NCBI RefSeq assembly: GCF_022347745.1
Contig: NZ_JAKRGC010000021.1
Location: 1-43,795 of the forward strand
Origin: Streptomyces sp. OfavH-34-F
Lineage (GTDB): Bacteria; Actinomycetota; Actinomycetes; Streptomycetales; Streptomycetaceae
Reading direction: 5' to 3'
DNA length: 43,795 nucleotides
Shown: positions 35,885 to 43,795 of the stretch, one piece after another
Numbering within the stretch: the first letter of the stretch is position 1
Layout: each line of letters opens with the position of its first letter
Notes under the pieces: generated by a model
Told to the model about the DNA's origin: nothing
The model's database searches: none
Seen by the model: only the letters and a program-made list of their open reading frames with translations
Program-made: the position numbers and the translations under genes

Positions 35885-36082
35885 TCAGACGCGACCGAGG
35901 CACCAGACCCCGAGGACGAGGAAAAGTACGCCGAACACAGTCGCGAGTGCGGTGGAGACGGCGGGGCTCACCCGGTACGCGACCGGCGCGCGGTGCATCA
36001 CGCGCGCCCCCGTCCACAGCAGCAGCGCCGCACCGAACAGCGCGAACGTCGTTCCGGCGAAGACAGCGGGCCCGCTCTCCAT
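35885..36082 (-). CDS. Small two-helix membrane protein
   Basis: A 65-residue protein with two hydrophobic segments (VFAGTTFALFGAALLLW, about 7-23; VSTALATVFGVLFLVLGVW, about 42-60) joined by a basic loop with an RAPVAYRVSP segment. Third-position G/C bias supports coding. It sits between topA and the methyltransferase, where other streptomycetes carry a short hypothetical protein. Function unknown. Confidence 0.65.
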   Translation of the reverse strand: MESGPAVFAGTTFALFGAALLLWTGARVMHRAPVAYRVSPAVSTALATVFGVLFLVLGVWCLGRV

Positions 36083-36905
36083 TCCGTACGCCTCCCTCTT
36101 CCCCTGCCACCGTCCTGGGACAACGCAGGGAGGCTCCCATCGCAGAACGTCGCGGACGCCAACACGGGGTGAACAGCAGCCCCGTCACCTCACGCGGAGC
36201 GTCGAACGCCGTCCGCGGCCGGCTCCGCTGTTCGAACACGGCCTGCGGCGGGAGTACGGAACCGGCCACGTTCGACACGTCGATACGGGGACGGCGTCGC
36301 GGAACCGCAGCCCCAAGGCGAAGCAGCCGGCAACCGCCACGTGCAGTACCGCGCCGGGGCCCCGCAGCGCCTCAACCGGAATGAGCGGACCGAGCGGTGG
36401 ACGGGCGGCGGCGAGCACGTCGGCGACGGCTGTCGCGCCCTGTACCCACAGGCTGTGGATATCGCAGTCACCGCGCTGCCGAGCGGATGGGACCGGCCGT
36501 CGGCGAGGAACGGCCGACAGCCGTGGACGACGAAGAGGAGGAGTCGCGGCGGCGCTCCGGCGAGCCGGGGCACGGTTGGACATCGGGGTGTCGCCCGGCT
36601 GAGGAACACCCGGCGGGACAGGGCGCCCCCGACCCCCACGAGCCGTGTGGCGGAAACGATCCGTCGGCAGCGGCCGCATGCGGAACCGGAACCGGAATCT
36701 GTGTCAACGAGACCGCCTCATGCACCACGTGCGCCACGCGGAGCCCCCACGTGACGTGAACCGGTCCCGGGGTGGGGGCCCTGCGCGCGGCTCGTCGGCC
36801 TCCACCGAGTAATACGGAGTCAACAGCACGCTGGTGGTACCGACCACGCGCAACTCGGTGACGGTACGCCGCAGATCGCGGGGCCCCCGGCCCCACGCCT
36901 CCGGA
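36083..36905. other. Intergenic region without a supportable gene; contains a coding-like fragment
   Basis: About 820 bp. Several open frames on both strands have Arg/Pro/Ser-rich translations typical of non-coding GC-rich DNA. One minus-strand stretch (about 36780-36890) reads DLRRTVTELRVVGTTSVLL and on through TPYYSVEADEP with strong G/C at third positions, directly after the methyltransferase stop, but it has no good start codon. It may be a remnant. No RNA gene is recognised. Confidence 0.4.
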
Positions 36906-38456
36906 TCAGCCGGCCGGGCGCCCGCCCGGCGGCAGCGGCTCCAGGAAGCCCTCCTCCACCAACAGCCGGATGGCCTGCGGAGTGCGGTCCCGCAGGAGCA
37001 CCGGGTCCTCATTCATCAGCTGCGCGATGGCGTCCAGGATGCGGCCGGCCGGCAGCGAGCCGTCACACACCCCGGCGAACCCGGCACCGACCGCGTCCAC
37101 CTTGGTGGCCCGGCGCATGCCCCGGTTCTGACGGAGCACCACATGCTCGGGGTCCTCAGCCCCGGGCAGCCCGACCTGCTCCTGCACCACCTCGGCGGCC
37201 AGGGTGAAGTGGGCCGCCAGCAGCGCCGCGTCGTCCTGCTCTCGCAGGTAGTCCTGGCGGGCGAAGTGCGCCTCGACGGCGGGACCGAGCGGCTGTTCCA
37301 CGGCGTGCAGCCACTCCTCGATCACGACCGAGGGCTTCCCGGCGGCGGCCGCGGCGGACTTCCGCAGAGTGATCCAGCCGAAGCCGACGCCCTTGGTGCG
37401 CCGCGCCTCGAACTCGTCCAGCCATGCGTCGTAACGCGCCTCGTACTCCGCCGGGTCCGTCCGGTGGTCGCCGCTGTCGCGCAGCCACAACTCGGCGTAC
37501 TGCGTGACGTCCTGCACCTCGCGCTGCACGATCCAGGCGTCGCAGCCCGCCGGCACCCAGGCGCGTACCCGGTCCTGCCACTCCTCGTCCTCGGTGTGCT
37601 CCCAGTTGGCCAGGAAGTGCGCGAAGCCGCCGTCGTTGAGCCGTTCGCCGGTCTGCTGGACCAGCGTCCGGCACAGGTCGTCCCCGGCCATGCCGCCGTC
37701 GCGGTAGGTGAGCCGGGCGCCGGGCGAGATGACGAACGGCGGGTTGGAGACGATGAGGTCGAACGTCTCGGCGCCGACCGGTTCGTACAGCGAGCCCTCG
37801 CGCAGGTCTGCGGGGGCGGCGCCGGACAGGGCGAGGGTGAGCCGGGTGAAGGCGAGGGCGCGCGGGTTGAGGTCGGTGGCGGTGACCCTGGTGGCGTGCT
37901 GCGCGGCGTGCAGCGCCTGGATGCCGGAGCCCGTACCGACGTCGAGGGCGGAACCGACGGGCTTGCGCACGGTGATCCCAGCGAGGGTGGTGGAGGCGCC
38001 GCCGATGCCGAGGACGACGCCCTTCTCCCGCGAGCCGATGCCGCCCGCCCCGCCCACCGCGCAGCCCAGGTCGGAGACGATGAACCAGTCCTCGCCGTCC
38101 GGGCCGCCGTAGGGACGCACATCGACGGTCGCCCGCACCTCGCCGTCCGTCTCGGTCAGCCAGCCGTCCGCCACGCACTCCGCCAGCGGAAGCACAGCCG
38201 CCGCCCGGGCGGCGGGCACGGGCCGCTGGAGCAGGAACAGGCGCACCAGCGTGTCGAGCGGCGCGTCGCCCCGCGTCGCGCGCAGCGCCGGCACCGTCTC
38301 ACTGCGCGCCAGCGCGGCGTACGCGGACGCGCCGAGCAGGTCGAGGAGCCCGTCGGCCGTGAACTCGGACGCGAGCAGGGCCTCGCGGAGCCGGGGGGCG
38401 CGGTCCGCCGAGGGAAGGTCGGATGCGAAAAGGCTGGTCTTACTCACGTGCCCCAT
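36906..38456 (-). CDS. N6/N5-type SAM-dependent methyltransferase (RsmC/HemK-like)
   Basis: A 516-residue protein. A helical N-terminal region (1-110; LLDLLGASAYAAL) precedes a class I methyltransferase with LDVGTGSGIQALHAA (171-185, SAM site), TATDLNPRAL (192-201) and SNPPF (237-241), the motif of base- or glutamine-amino methylases. A helical C-terminal domain (about 370-516) follows. Targets in the family include rRNA, DNA and release factors; this one is not assigned. The ATG at 38456 is the first good start; a GTG 9 bp later (VSKTSLF) is an alternative. A strong terminator lies upstream, so it has its own promoter. Confidence 0.85.
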   Translation of the reverse strand: MGHVSKTSLFASDLPSADRAPRLREALLASEFTADGLLDLLGASAYAALARSETVPALRATRGDAPLDTLVRLFLLQRPVPAARAAAVLPLAECVADGWLTETDGEVRATVDVRPYGGPDGEDWFIVSDLGCAVGGAGGIGSREKGVVLGIGGASTTLAGITVRKPVGSALDVGTGSGIQALHAAQHATRVTATDLNPRALAFTRLTLALSGAAPADLREGSLYEPVGAETFDLIVSNPPFVISPGARLTYRDGGMAGDDLCRTLVQQTGERLNDGGFAHFLANWEHTEDEEWQDRVRAWVPAGCDAWIVQREVQDVTQYAELWLRDSGDHRTDPAEYEARYDAWLDEFEARRTKGVGFGWITLRKSAAAAAGKPSVVIEEWLHAVEQPLGPAVEAHFARQDYLREQDDAALLAAHFTLAAEVVQEQVGLPGAEDPEHVVLRQNRGMRRATKVDAVGAGFAGVCDGSLPAGRILDAIAQLMNEDPVLLRDRTPQAIRLLVEEGFLEPLPPGGRPAG

Positions 38457-38481
38457 TGTGACGGCTGCCACGGACAACGGC

Positions 38482-38526
38482 AGCGGCCCGGCCCCTCCGA
38501 TGCATCCGTGGAGGGGCCGGGCCGCT
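38482..38526 (-). terminator. Terminator of the lipoprotein gene
   Basis: A perfect 17-bp stem (AGCGGCCCGGCCCCTCC / GGAGGGGCCGGGCCGCT) with an 11-nt loop lies 40 bp beyond the lipoprotein stop. Confidence 0.85.
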
Positions 38527-38565
38527 CACCCGACGTGTCCGCAGGCTGTGGATCCGGCCGCCCGG

Positions 38566-39237
38566 TCACGCCTTCTTGTCGGACGGGGACGCTTCCTTCG
38601 ACGGCTTGGTCGAGGACTCGGTGGAGGGCTCGGAGCCGTCCGAGGAGCCGTCCGAGGAGTCGTCCGGGGAACCGCTCTTGGGGGATGCCGACGCAGTCGG
38701 CTTCTGGCAGCCCTTCTGCTTGGCCATCGCGGCGCCGACCTCGCCCGACTGGAGCTTCTTCAGTGCCTGGTCGCCGCTGGCGCCGATCTTGTTCAGCTCG
38801 TCCGCGATGCCCCTGAGGCCGTCCGAGAACTTCCCCTGGTCCTTCGTCTCCAGGGCCTCCACCTTCTCCTTCAGCTCCGCATAGGCCGCGGAGGAGGCGT
38901 TGAGCTCCTTCACCGCTTCCTTCTGCGTGGTCTCGCCGTCGTCGACCGGCGGCGGACCCGCCGATTTCACGGCTGCGCCCAGCGCCTTGTACGCCTGCGA
39001 GATCTGCTGGAAGGCGGCCGAGTCGGTCTCCTGGACCTCGGCGGGCTTGCTGTTGTCGGAGGCCTGCTGCTGGATCGCCGCGTTGGCGTTCGCGATCTTC
39101 TGCAGCTGGGGCTGGACCTGGTCGCAGACCTCCTTGGCCCAGTCGTTCACCTTGTCGCCGCTGTCGTCACTGCAGCCCGACAGGGCCAGTACGAGTACCG
39201 CACCGCCGGACAGCGCGGCTGCAAGCTTCTTGTTCAC
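38566..39237 (-). CDS. Small secreted lipoprotein, helical
   Basis: A 223-residue exported protein. The GTG at 39237 is set by GGAAGGGA 8 nt upstream. The signal peptide VNKKLAAALSGGAVLVLALSGC ends in a lipobox (lipid on about Cys22). The mature part is helical and Gln/Lys/Glu-rich (about 30-165), with a Cys pair candidate (VCDQV and KGCQK), and ends in a disordered Ser/Pro/Asp/Glu tail. The family is a streptomycete 'small secreted protein' with no known activity. No enzyme motif is seen. Confidence 0.82.
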   Translation of the reverse strand: MNKKLAAALSGGAVLVLALSGCSDDSGDKVNDWAKEVCDQVQPQLQKIANANAAIQQQASDNSKPAEVQETDSAAFQQISQAYKALGAAVKSAGPPPVDDGETTQKEAVKELNASSAAYAELKEKVEALETKDQGKFSDGLRGIADELNKIGASGDQALKKLQSGEVGAAMAKQKGCQKPTASASPKSGSPDDSSDGSSDGSEPSTESSTKPSKEASPSDKKA

Positions 39238-39644
39238 CGGTTTGGTCCCTTCCAAGGCTCTCGGCCCCGGAACTTACACGTCGAGCGCCGTCCATCCGGG
39301 TGCCGGGCGTCCGGTGCACGGGCTTTTGCAGCCATTTGCACCAAGGGAAATGAGGCATACGCAACTCACCCGGACGGCCCACACCGAGGGGAACACATGA
39401 CCGACTCCCCACGCGTACGGAGAGGTTCCTCGTCCATGCACCCATGCCCGCCCGCTCGGCCTCACGCAGCATCAGCTCGCGAGTCCGCAAGGCAGCTGAG
39501 ATCCCGTCACTCCCCGGGCGTGTCGCGCGCACCACCGAAGAGGGACGTACACCGCCGAGGGGAGACGCGCACCACCCCGACAGGCACCCCGAAGAGACAG
39601 GCACCCCGAAGAGACAGGCACGGCCCCGAAGGGACGCGCCTCGC
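39238..39644. repeat. Intergenic region with a short tandem repeat
   Basis: About 400 bp with no supportable gene. Two exact 17-bp units, ACAGGCACCCCGAAGAG, occupy 39580-39596 and 39597-39613, with a third decayed copy to about 39630. In other streptomycetes, from memory, a membrane pyrophosphatase gene lies at this position; it is absent here. Confidence 0.5.
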
Positions 39645-40112
39645 TCAGGGGAGAACGGCGACCGGCGCCTTGGGCCAGCTCATGCGGATCACGCCGCCGT
39701 CCGCACCGGACCTGACCTCCACGTCGTCCACAAGGCCGCTGATGACCGCGAGGCCCATCTCGTCCTCGTCGTCCGCCCCCGGCTCGGGGTCGTCGAGCCC
39801 GCCGCCGTGCGAGGAACGCCGCCCCGGGACACCGCCCGGAACCGAGCCGTCCGCGCCGGGGCCCGGCACCTCGTCCCCGACCTCAATGGCGAAGGTCTTC
39901 TCCTCCTCGATCAGGAAGACCGCGACAGGAGCCGTGATGCCATGGCTGCGGTGCAGACCGACCGCGCGGCTGCACGCCTCACCCACGGCGAGCCTGACCT
40001 CGTCGAGCACGGCCTCGTCCACCCCGGCCCTGCGCGCCACGGCCGCCGCCACGAGTCGGGCGGTCCTGACGTGTTCGGGCTGGGCGCTGAAGCGGAGTTC
40101 AACGGTGGCCAT
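39645..40112 (-). CDS. HATPase-domain anti-sigma-type regulator next to bldG
   Basis: A 155-residue protein of the RsbW/SpoIIAB-like ATP-binding type. The ATG at 40112 is set by GAGGGGGA. N-terminal VELRFSAQPEHVRTARLVAAAVARRAGV matches the family's first helix; EVRLAVGEACSRAV carries the N-box-like helix; MGLAVISGLVDDVEV the G-box end. A Gly/Asp/Pro-rich insertion (about 95-125) and a weak N-box (EAC in place of the usual Asn) raise doubt about kinase activity. In Streptomyces the gene beside bldG (ORF3) encodes a partner of BldG. A terminator-like hairpin separates the two genes. Confidence 0.85.
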   Translation of the reverse strand: MATVELRFSAQPEHVRTARLVAAAVARRAGVDEAVLDEVRLAVGEACSRAVGLHRSHGITAPVAVFLIEEEKTFAIEVGDEVPGPGADGSVPGGVPGRRSSHGGGLDDPEPGADDEDEMGLAVISGLVDDVEVRSGADGGVIRMSWPKAPVAVLP

Positions 40113-40163
40113 GCGATCCCCCTCGAACGTACGAATGTGCATGCCAGGGTCGGGCCCCATGAC

Positions 40164-40177
40164 CCAGGGGCCCCTGG
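40164..40177. promoter_or_regulatory. 14-bp perfect palindrome upstream of the HATPase gene
   Basis: CCAGGGGCCCCTGG lies between bldG and the HATPase gene, about 50 bp before the latter's start. A GCCCCTGGC copy follows at about 40190. It could be an operator or a hairpin in the bicistronic transcript. Confidence 0.3.
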
Positions 40178-40295
40178 CTCTGTCTGACGAGCCCCTGGCA
40201 CTCTCCGACGGGGCGGGCTCTGCCGGGCGAAGTGGAGAACCGGCGAATAAATCGGCCACGAGCCACCGACCGGGTGACCCGACGGCCCGCGAACA

Positions 40296-40332
40296 CCGGC
40301 GCCGGACCGGCACATGACCGGGCCGGCGCCGG
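40296..40332 (-). terminator. Hairpin between bldG and its partner gene
   Basis: A 15-bp stem with one mismatch (CCGGCGCCGGACCGG / CCGGGCCGGCGCCGG, CACATGA loop) starts 9 bp after the bldG stop. It could end a bldG-only transcript while allowing some read-through, which fits the mono- and bicistronic transcripts reported for S. coelicolor. Confidence 0.6.
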
Positions 40333-40340
40333 GCCGGACG

Positions 40341-40694
40341 TCAGTCGGTGGCCGCGACGGCCTCGTCGACCGTGGTGTGGATCGGGAAGACCTTGGTCAG
40401 CCCGGTGATCCGGAAAATCTTGAGAATGCGCTCCTGGTTGCACACCAGGCGCAGCGAGCCCTCATGGGCCCGCACCCGCTTCAGGCCGCCCACGAGCACG
40501 CCGAGGCCGGTGGAGTCGAGGAAGTCGACGCCTTCCATGTCGACAACCAGGTGGTAGCTGCCGTCATTCACCAACTCGACCAACTGCTCGCGCAGCTTGG
40601 GCGCGGTATACACATCAATCTCGCCACCGACCTCGACGACCGTACGGTCGCCACCAGGGCCGGACACATTGCGAGTCGACAAGGACAGGTCCAC
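40341..40694 (-). CDS. bldG: BldG anti-sigma factor antagonist
   Basis: A 117-residue STAS-domain protein needed for sporulation and antibiotic production in Streptomyces. The GTG start has GGAGGAT 6 nt upstream. Key motif [14 protein letters not shown] holds the phosphorylated serine, here Ser61 (Ser57 in S. coelicolor, from memory). Near residues 9-16 the sequence [10 protein letters not shown] appears four residues longer than the S. coelicolor protein. BldG in its unphosphorylated form binds anti-sigma factors and frees sigma factors. It is divergent from the helicase gene. Confidence 0.95.
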   Translation of the reverse strand: MDLSLSTRNVSGPGGDRTVVEVGGEIDVYTAPKLREQLVELVNDGSYHLVVDMEGVDFLDSTGLGVLVGGLKRVRAHEGSLRLVCNQERILKIFRITGLTKVFPIHTTVDEAVAATD

Positions 40695-40772
40695 GGATCC
40701 TCCAGCACCTTGCTATCGAGCGGTCGCCCCTCGGTCTCCCCGACGGAGCCGGGGGACGGATCGCCAGCCGCG

Positions 40773-43304
40773 ATGGCATTCAATCACTTACCGGCAGCCA
40801 TGCACGACGCCTTGGGACCATTGTCCGCCCTGCCAGTGACACACTCGGTGCCGATGGCCAAGAATCATTGCCCCAGTCGACCCCCGGAGAGTGGGGGCTC
40901 CCGCCCTTCTCCGGACATGGTCCTCGACCGGCTCGCCGCCGGGGCGGGCCGGTCCGCGCGCATCACTCATACGGAGCACTTGCCCCCGCGCGCGGGAACC
41001 CATGCCGTCTGGCCCGATCGCATCCGTCCGGAAGTGATCGCCGCGATCCAGCAGGCCGGCATCGAGCACCCCTGGGCCCATCAGGCGGCCGCCGCCGAGC
41101 ACGCCTTGGACGGCACGTCCGTCGTGATCGCCACCGGTACGGCCTCCGGCAAGTCGCTGGCCTACCTCGCCCCGGTCCTCAGTGCCCTCCTCGACGGCTC
41201 CGAGGCCCCCAACGGGCGCGGCGCCACCGCGCTCTACCTCGCGCCGACGAAGGCCCTGGCGGCCGACCAGCGCCGTTCCGTCGCCGCCCTCGCGGCTCCC
41301 CTGGGCAACGGCATCCGGCCCGCCGTCTTCGACGGCGACACCCCCTTCGAGGAACGCGAGTGGGTGCGGCAGTACGCCAACTACGTCCTCACCAATCCCG
41401 ACATGCTGCACCGCGGTGTCCTCCCGTCCCACCCCCGCTGGTCCTCCTTCCTCCGCTCCCTGCGCTACGTCGTCATCGACGAGTGCCACACCTACCGGGG
41501 TGTCTTCGGCTCCCACGTCGCCCAGGTGGTGCGCCGGCTGCGCCGTCTCTGCGCCCGTTACGGCTCCGACCCCGTCTTCCTCCTCGCCTCCGCTACCTCC
41601 GCCGAGCCCGCCCTCGCGGCGGGCCGCCTCACCGGCCTCCCCGTCACCGAGGTGGCCGACGACGCCTCCCCGCGCGGCGAACTGGTCTTCGCCCTGTGGG
41701 AGCCCCCGCTGACCGAGCTGCACGGCGAGAAGGGCGCCCCGGTACGCCGCACCGCCACGGCCGAGACCGCCGACCTGCTCACCGACCTCACCCTCCAGGG
41801 CGTGCGTTCGGTCGCCTTCGTACGCTCCCGGCGCGGCGCCGAACTGATCTCCGTCATCGCCAAGGAGCGCCTCGCCGAGATCGACCGCTCCCTGCCGCCC
41901 CGGATCGCCGCCTACCGGGGCGGGTACCTCCCCGAGGAGCGCCGCGCCCTGGAACGCGCCCTCCACTCCGGCCGGCTCCTGGGCCTCGCCGCCACCACCG
42001 CCCTCGAACTCGGCATCGACGTGTCCGGCCTGGACGCCGTCGTCATATCCGGGTATCCGGGCACCAGAGCTTCCCTCTGGCAGCAGGCGGGCCGGGCCGG
42101 GCGGGCCGGCCAGGGCGCCCTCGCCATCCTGGTCGCCCGCGACGACCCGCTGGACACCTTTCTGGTCCACCACCCGGAGGCGCTGTTCCAGCAGCCCGTG
42201 GAGTCGACCGTCCTGGACCCGGACAACCCGTACGTCCTCGCTCCCCACCTCTGTGCGGCTGCCGCCGAGCTGCCCCTCACCGACAGCGACCTCCGGCTGT
42301 TCGGACCGGCTGCGGCCGGCCTGCTGCCCCAGCTCGAGACGGCCCGGCTGCTCCGCAAGCGGACCTCCGGATGGCACTGGACCCGGCGCGAGCGGGCCGC
42401 CGACCTCACCGACATCCGGGGCGAGGGCGGCCGACCCGTCCAGATCGTCGAGGAGGGCACCGGGACGCTCCTGGGCACCGTGGACGAGTCCGCCGCCCAC
42501 AGCACCGTCCACGAAGGCGCCGTCCACCTCCACCAGGGCCGCTCCTACCTGGTCCGGAAGCTGGACCTGGAGGACTCCGTGGCCCTCGTCGAGCAGGCCG
42601 ACCCGCCGTACTCGACCACCGCCCGCGACACCACCTCCATCGCCGTCCTGGACACCGACACCTCGATCCCCTGGGGGGACGGGCGCCTCTGCTACGGGTC
42701 CGTCGAGGTCACCAACCAGGTCGTCTCCTTCCTCCGCCGCAAGCTGATCACCGGCGAGGTGCTCGGCGAGAGCAAGCTGGACCTGCCGCCCCGCACCCTG
42801 CGTACCCGCGCCGTGTGGTGGACGGTCACCGAGGACCAGCTCGACGCCGCCCGCATCAACCCGGAGATCCTCGGCGGTGCGCTCCACGCCGCCGAGCACG
42901 CCTCGATCGGCATGCTTCCGCTCTTCGCCACCTGCGACCGCTGGGACATCGGCGGTGTGTCCATCCCGCTGCACCCGGACACCCTGCTGCCGACCGTCTT
43001 CGTGTACGACGGGCATCCGGGCGGCGCCGGGTTCGCCGAGCGCGCGTTCCACACCGCCCGCCAGTGGCTCTCCGCCACGCGGGAGGCCATCGCGTCCTGC
43101 GAGTGCGACGCGGGGTGCCCGTCGTGCATCCAGTCACCCAAGTGCGGCAACGGCAACGACCCCCTGCACAAGCGAGGCGCCGTCCGCCTGCTCACGGAAC
43201 TCCTCCGCTGCGCACCGGACGAGCCGGGCCCGGGCTCGGCGGCGGGGGAGACGAGGCCGACGGCGGCGGAGGAGCCACCGACGCAGGCCCCGCCCGAGAC
43301 CTGA
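40773..43304 (+). CDS. DEAD/DEAH-box helicase, YprA/MrfA/Hrq1-like
   Basis: An 843-residue SF2 helicase. Motifs: PWAHQAAAAEHAL (Q-like), ATGTASGKSL (Walker A), YLAPTKALAADQ (Ia), VIDECHTYRG (DECH, motif II), LASATS (III), GYPGTRASLWQQAGRAGR (VI). The C-terminus (after about 640) is a DUF1998-like domain with four cysteines in CECDAGCPSCIQSPKC, likely binding zinc. Relatives repair crosslinked or otherwise damaged DNA. The ATG at 40773 (MAFNHLP) is chosen by resemblance to streptomycete orthologues; its ribosome site is weak. It is divergent from bldG, and its last about 110 bp overlap the convergent TadE-like gene. Confidence 0.92.
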   Translation: MAFNHLPAAMHDALGPLSALPVTHSVPMAKNHCPSRPPESGGSRPSPDMVLDRLAAGAGRSARITHTEHLPPRAGTHAVWPDRIRPEVIAAIQQAGIEHPWAHQAAAAEHALDGTSVVIATGTASGKSLAYLAPVLSALLDGSEAPNGRGATALYLAPTKALAADQRRSVAALAAPLGNGIRPAVFDGDTPFEEREWVRQYANYVLTNPDMLHRGVLPSHPRWSSFLRSLRYVVIDECHTYRGVFGSHVAQVVRRLRRLCARYGSDPVFLLASATSAEPALAAGRLTGLPVTEVADDASPRGELVFALWEPPLTELHGEKGAPVRRTATAETADLLTDLTLQGVRSVAFVRSRRGAELISVIAKERLAEIDRSLPPRIAAYRGGYLPEERRALERALHSGRLLGLAATTALELGIDVSGLDAVVISGYPGTRASLWQQAGRAGRAGQGALAILVARDDPLDTFLVHHPEALFQQPVESTVLDPDNPYVLAPHLCAAAAELPLTDSDLRLFGPAAAGLLPQLETARLLRKRTSGWHWTRRERAADLTDIRGEGGRPVQIVEEGTGTLLGTVDESAAHSTVHEGAVHLHQGRSYLVRKLDLEDSVALVEQADPPYSTTARDTTSIAVLDTDTSIPWGDGRLCYGSVEVTNQVVSFLRRKLITGEVLGESKLDLPPRTLRTRAVWWTVTEDQLDAARINPEILGGALHAAEHASIGMLPLFATCDRWDIGGVSIPLHPDTLLPTVFVYDGHPGGAGFAERAFHTARQWLSATREAIASCECDAGCPSCIQSPKCGNGNDPLHKRGAVRLLTELLRCAPDEPGPGSAAGETRPTAAEEPPTQAPPET

Positions 43305-43644
43305 CCTCCGGCACGTACAGCCCGAACCGCGCACCGGCCGTCACATCGGCGACCTCCCCCACAACCGCGCACCGCACCAGCTCCGCCCCTTGCGCGCCGG
43401 CCACCTCCTCAGCCACCGCGCACGCCGCGGCCTCGCCCTGCAAGGCCCGGTCGGCCGCCGCCAGTGCTGCCAGGTCGGCCGCGCCCCCCGCTCGGTGCCG
43501 GGCTGCCACCAGCTGCCCCAGCGTCAGGACCACCGCGAACACAGCGCACAGCGTCGCCGTGGTCACCACCGCCCACACGGTCGCCATCCCCTGATCACCC
43601 CCCGGGTCCTGCTTCCGGTCCCGTCGCCGGGCGCACCACCTCAC
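43192..43644 (-). CDS. Rv3654c-type TadE-like pilin-related protein
   Basis: A 150-residue membrane-anchored protein. The GTG at 43644 overlaps the stop of the preceding gene (GTGA). The segment GDQGMATVWAVVTTATLCAV is a TadE-like processing/membrane motif (Gly-Met junction near residue 20, then one transmembrane helix). The periplasmic-side part is Ala-rich (RAGGAADLAALAAADRAL) and the tail is Pro/Ser-rich. It belongs to a Tad/Flp-like secretion cluster that continues off the window. Its 3' end overlaps the helicase gene antisense. Confidence 0.8.
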   Translation of the reverse strand: MRWCARRRDRKQDPGGDQGMATVWAVVTTATLCAVFAVVLTLGQLVAARHRAGGAADLAALAAADRALQGEAAACAVAEEVAGAQGAELVRCAVVGEVADVTAGARFGLYVPEVRSRAGPASVAPPPPSASSPPPPSPGPARPVRSGGVP

Positions 43645-43795
43645 CGTCCGTCCCCTCTCCCCGCCGAACCCACGGCCGGGGCGCCCGCCCCCGCGCCCAG
43701 ATCCGGGGCGCCGGCCGGTACCGGCGTGTCCTCCGCCGCCGCCACCGCGTCCGCCCGCAGGGTCACGGCGAGGCGGCCAGGACCGGGCGTCGGCG
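43641..43795 (-). CDS. C-terminus of probable TadE-family protein, cut by window edge
   Basis: The minus strand is open from the window end to a TGA at 43641-43643. It encodes about 50 visible residues, including PGPGRLAVTLRADAVAAAED, then a Gly/Ala/Pro-rich end. Third-position G/C bias and the GTGA overlap with the next gene support coding. The TadE assignment rests mainly on the neighbour. Confidence 0.5.
   Translation of the reverse strand, partial: PTPGPGRLAVTLRADAVAAAEDTPVPAGAPDLGAGAGAPAVGSAGRGDGR

Noticed and set aside
32433..36602. 1389-residue plus-strand open frame
   Set aside because: It is a shadow of topA and its flanks: low-complexity Arg/Leu/Gly-rich translation with no motif.
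36185..36679. Minus-strand open frames in the gap before the methyltransferase
   Set aside because: Translations are Arg/Pro/Ser-rich without domain, ribosome site or codon bias typical of a gene.

Overview
The window is high-GC DNA (strong G/C bias at third codon positions) from a Streptomyces-type actinomycete. The right part has a recognisable Streptomyces core order: DNA polymerase III delta', dTMP kinase, topA, a methyltransferase, a lipoprotein, an HATPase-type regulator, bldG, a DEAD/DEAH helicase and a TadE-like cluster. The left and middle parts are accessory.

Layout. (1) 1-9.6 kb, metabolic and secreted genes: the 3' part of a family A DNA polymerase; two secreted enzymes (an intradiol dioxygenase and a streptogrisin-type protease) that end in the same carbohydrate-binding module; a small phosphotransferase; a TetR regulator divergent from a membrane-protein/SDR pair over a tandem operator; a GH43 glycosidase behind a LacI-type palindrome; and a THUMP-like RNA methyltransferase. 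(2) 9.9-25.6 kb, a conflict/defence island: an HTH-NB-ARC-TPR STAND protein; a small downstream gene with no stop of its own; a caspase fused to a Ski2-like helicase (minus strand); then, divergently, a tightly overlapping four-gene operon (tandem Cas4-like Fe-S nuclease, restriction endonuclease with a Cys cluster, DinG/XPD-like Fe-S helicase, PIWI protein) that matches the pPIWI-RE system with one extra nuclease; and a convergent SEFIR-domain protein. The island stops next to a tRNA-Thr(CGT) gene. No integrase or transposase is visible. (3) 25.8-43.8 kb, conserved chromosome: tRNA-Thr, a secreted alpha/beta-hydrolase lipoprotein, holB, a large membrane/tmk/coiled-coil fusion, topA, a methyltransferase, a lipoprotein, the bldG locus, a helicase and two TadE-like genes.

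How the genes may work together (inference). The pPIWI-RE operon is predicted from family knowledge to be a guide-dependent restriction system that uses a DinG-type helicase acting on R-loops. Here it has an added, internally duplicated Cas4-like nuclease. It is bracketed by three modules typical of regulated cell-death or immunity systems (caspase, NB-ARC STAND, SEFIR). Two operon genes carry rare TTA leucine codons, which could link full expression to the bldA developmental tRNA. The start choices are mine, from ribosome-binding sites, overlaps and family alignment by eye. No search was run.
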